Part shown: one piece after another, positions 20,979 through 22,897 of the stretch
How the letters are laid out: each line of letters starts with the position of its first letter
Numbering within the stretch: position 1 is the stretch's first letter
Virus record (IMG/VR): IMGVR_UViG_3300043464_001420
Location: 1-22,897 of that record
Origin: a virus
Length of the DNA stretch: 22,897 nt
Strand: one strand, 5' to 3'
Made by a program: the position numbers and the translations under genes
The notes under the pieces: model-generated
Databases searched by the model: none
What the model saw: the letters and a program-made list of their open reading frames with translations, nothing else
What the model was told of the DNA's origin: nothing

Positions 20979-22462
20979 CTCATTACTCCCATCGGGGCTA
21001 CGCCCTCCTCTAGTGGTTGGTAGTCAGCGGGTGGAGCCGTTCCTGGCACCCATCGCTTAGGTCGTTCCTTGATCTCCGGGTGAATCAGGGGGCGGCTCAT
21101 GCTCAGGTAGCGAAGGCAATCCATCGCGTGATCGTTGCGCTTCACCACCTGAAACTTGCCGTCCGTGGAGGGAGCGAGGCGGTATCTCTCCCGCTCCCAA
21201 AGGAGGTTTTGACAGTTACGGGCGACTGTTAGTAGGCCCTTCTCCAACCGCCGCTTTACCTCAAAGATTCCTGTCTCCACATCGTTTTGTGCCGGGACCA
21301 CAGGGAGTCCCGCCTTCTGGAAGCTCGACTCGACCCGCTCGGCATCGGTGAGGGATCGGTTCCGGGCTGCCGGGTCAATCAGGTAGAAGGCATCCCGTAT
21401 TCCCCAAAAGCGTTCCTTGGCGCGTATTGCCCCCACGGTGCGCTCGGGGGTGTAGCCCTGTAAGAGAAGCTCGTCGTAAATGAGAAGGTGGTTGTCCTTG
21501 TCGAAGGCTCCAAACAGCACCGCCGTCTTGTGGATGCCGGGGTCAATGACGGTCTGGAAGGTCTGCCCCTGAAGGTGGGCCTTGTCCACGGGGTCGCACA
21601 CATGGCGAACCGAATCCCACTCGGAGTAGACAAGCCCCTGGAAGTGAACGAAGTTGCCTTCCTTACGCGCCGCCCGATACTCCTCGGGGATCGCTGCGAG
21701 GGCTGCCAACTTGCCCTCCTCCGACAGATTGGGGTTGTCGTCCATATCGACACGGACAACGCATAGCCCCTCGTCCTGCCACACATCGGGGGCTACCTCT
21801 GGACCCTTGTTCTCCCAAAGTTCATCGAAAGTCCAAGTCAGGCCGAGAAGCGGGGTGAAGGTGAAAAGCTCGTCCCCGTTGTAGTCGGCAAGTCGCATCG
21901 TACATTCCTGCCGAACCAGCTCGCCCTTCTCTCCGGGCGGCTCCTCGTCGTAGTGGATGCGGTGCCGAGCAGAGCCACCGAACTTGTCAATGTCCTGCTC
22001 GTAGGTCATGAACTCGAAGAACGAGCCATTGGCAAAGCGAAGGATGCGCTGCGACTTCTCGTAAGCCTTGTCCCACGATCCCCCGGCAAGCTGATTCTTG
22101 GGACACCATCTACGGATTGCCTCCTGAACGGCGATCATGGTCCGGGTGAAGTCGGGGGTGACAATCCTGGCCTTGAAAGGGGGCTGCCACTTCTTGTATT
22201 GCCTTAGGTGTTCGGGAACCGCATCGGGGTCTATGGCTTGAATCAGGTCGTCACAGATGCCGCCCGTGGTCTTGCCGGAACGGTTGCCGCCCAGGAACAC
22301 CTTTGTCCTGCCGCGAAACTCATGGAAGGGGCGCTGCTTCTCGTGAGGCATGTAGCCCTGGAGGGGGTTAGCCGCGAGTATTTCGTCGGCTTCGGCCAGT
22401 AGGCGCTTTACCTCTGGATCGTCCAGTAGAGCGGCGTCGGCGGAAACCTTGAGCTGGCTCAC
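20975..22462 (-). CDS. terL: terminase large subunit
   Basis: A protein of 495 residues. The start is GTG at 22462, overlapping the previous stop as GTGA. The ATPase domain has the Walker A motif FLGGNRSGKTT (57-67), the Walker B motif IHYDEEPP (169-176) and a likely coupling motif FTFTPL around 200-206. The nuclease domain starts with VIDPGIHKTA (305-314), followed by YLIDPAA (360-366) and the closing NDHAMDCLRY (443-452). These motifs are the hallmark of TerL, the motor that drives DNA into the procapsid through the portal and cuts it. No small terminase is recognisable in the window; it is probably upstream, outside the right edge. Confidence 0.96.
   Translation of the reverse strand: MSQLKVSADAALLDDPEVKRLLAEADEILAANPLQGYMPHEKQRPFHEFRGRTKVFLGGNRSGKTTGGICDDLIQAIDPDAVPEHLRQYKKWQPPFKARIVTPDFTRTMIAVQEAIRRWCPKNQLAGGSWDKAYEKSQRILRFANGSFFEFMTYEQDIDKFGGSARHRIHYDEEPPGEKGELVRQECTMRLADYNGDELFTFTPLLGLTWTFDELWENKGPEVAPDVWQDEGLCVVRVDMDDNPNLSEEGKLAALAAIPEEYRAARKEGNFVHFQGLVYSEWDSVRHVCDPVDKAHLQGQTFQTVIDPGIHKTAVLFGAFDKDNHLLIYDELLLQGYTPERTVGAIRAKERFWGIRDAFYLIDPAARNRSLTDAERVESSFQKAGLPVVPAQNDVETGIFEVKRRLEKGLLTVARNCQNLLWERERYRLAPSTDGKFQVVKRNDHAMDCLRYLSMSRPLIHPEIKERPKRWVPGTAPPADYQPLEEGVAPMGVMS
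20986..20990 (-). promoter_or_regulatory. ribosome binding site that decides a TTG start
   Basis: On the transcript GGGAG lies inside the last terL codons, seven bases before the TTG at 20978. It supports the rare start of the 93-residue gene, which has no ATG that would keep its conserved-looking N-terminus. Confidence 0.5.
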
Positions 22463-22897
22463 TTGATCCCGTAACGCTCCCGCATCTGAGACAGGGTTTC
22501 CTCGGGCTGCTCGGCCTTGTTGTCAATCTTGGTGATGCCCTTGGAGTTCACGCGATAGCCGAGTGACCTGAGCTGCTGGATGATCCGCTGCTGGCGCGTC
22601 TTACGCTTGGTGGGGCCGGGGGAACCCGCGCTAGGTGAAGTGCTTGGAAAGCTCGTCCCGCTAGGTCCGACGCTGCCGGTCGCAACCGAGTCGCCGCCAC
22701 CTAGTGTCGTTCCGGGCGGGGGCTTTGTGCCGGTCCACTTGGCTCCGATGTGAAGGTGAGGCCCGGTGCCGTGAGAGTTGGTAAGCGAGTCGGGGATGAT
22801 TTCGAGCGTGTATCCCTGAAGGTAGCCGGTGGTGTAACCCATGCCCATCTTCAGGTCCGGCACCTCCCCACCCATACGCCTGATGCGGCGCGTTACT
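22459..22897 (-). CDS. HxH metallopeptidase-like protein, partial (N-terminus off window)
   Basis: The frame is open to the right edge, so the ATG at 22875 is probably internal. About 145 residues are visible. The first 50 end with a motif, SHGTGPHLHIGAKW, closely like the HLH motif that closes M23 (LytM-type) peptidases and other LAS metallopeptidases, so most of the catalytic domain may lie outside the window. A Pro/Gly/Ser/Thr-rich linker of about 40 residues follows, then a basic helical C-terminal domain (KRKTRQQRIIQQLRSLGYRV, then a LSQMRERYGIK end). It might be a virion-associated wall hydrolase or a second lysis enzyme. The peptidase call rests on one motif. Confidence 0.5.
   Translation of the reverse strand, partial: VTRRIRRMGGEVPDLKMGMGYTTGYLQGYTLEIIPDSLTNSHGTGPHLHIGAKWTGTKPPPGTTLGGGDSVATGSVGPSGTSFPSTSPSAGSPGPTKRKTRQQRIIQQLRSLGYRVNSKGITKIDNKAEQPEETLSQMRERYGIK

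Noticed and set aside
1-22897. Anti-phage defence or counter-defence system, retroelement or diversity-generating cassette
   Set aside because: No reverse transcriptase, template/variable repeat pair, toxin-antitoxin pair, nuclease-helicase set or other system gene is visible; the window is explained by packaging, structure, lysis and the edge of DNA metabolism.

Overview
This window is part of a tailed double-stranded DNA phage (Caudoviricetes), or of a prophage or metagenomic contig from one. The sequence is GC-rich. All 25 genes I can support lie on the minus strand and are packed end to end, with many stop/start overlaps (ATGA, GTGA, TTGA, TGATG, TAATG, TAGTG). I see no tRNA, CRISPR array, insertion sequence, integrase or attachment site. 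There is no long tape-measure, sheath or tail-tube gene, and the 1440-residue protein looks like an internal virion protein. Together these point to a short-tailed (podovirus-like) virion. GC content, an M15_3-type endolysin and the domain layout of the phosphoesterase suggest an actinobacterial host, but that is an inference.

Reading in the direction of transcription (high to low coordinates): a gene cut by the right edge that ends an HxH metallopeptidase-like domain (22459-22897); the packaging and head module, comprising large terminase, two small proteins, portal, scaffold and major capsid protein (22462-16433); a strong GC hairpin behind the capsid gene; then a connector module with an unknown protein, a head-tail adaptor and a beta-rich tail hub/nozzle protein (16369-13777).

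Next is a fibre and surface module (13777-8886): a fibre with ITxxKL-type repeats, two collagen-like Gly-X-Thr proteins, a small beta protein, a stand-alone seven-repeat RCC1 beta-propeller and a family-2 glycosyltransferase with a TPR-like tail. The propeller and enzyme directly follow a fibre very rich in threonine, so a virion-decoration role is a reasonable hypothesis. Three probable internal (ejection) virion proteins follow (8877-2756), the last with a lysine/alanine-rich segment resembling histone H1. A lysis cassette (2759-1826) contains a coiled-coil membrane protein, an M15 peptidase and a two-helix holin. At the left end are an HTH plus metallophosphoesterase protein, a small unknown protein and the start of a Holliday-junction-resolvase-like nuclease cut by the left edge, probably the beginning of the DNA metabolism region.

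Most genes fit known phage families. The points most worth a second look are the RCC1/collagen/glycosyltransferase cassette, the H1-like segment of the large virion protein, the two virion proteins sharing a QLYSGA motif, the resolvase-like gene with Arg in place of the usual motif Lys, and the RNA hairpins around the capsid gene. I did not find a clearly new defence or counter-defence system.
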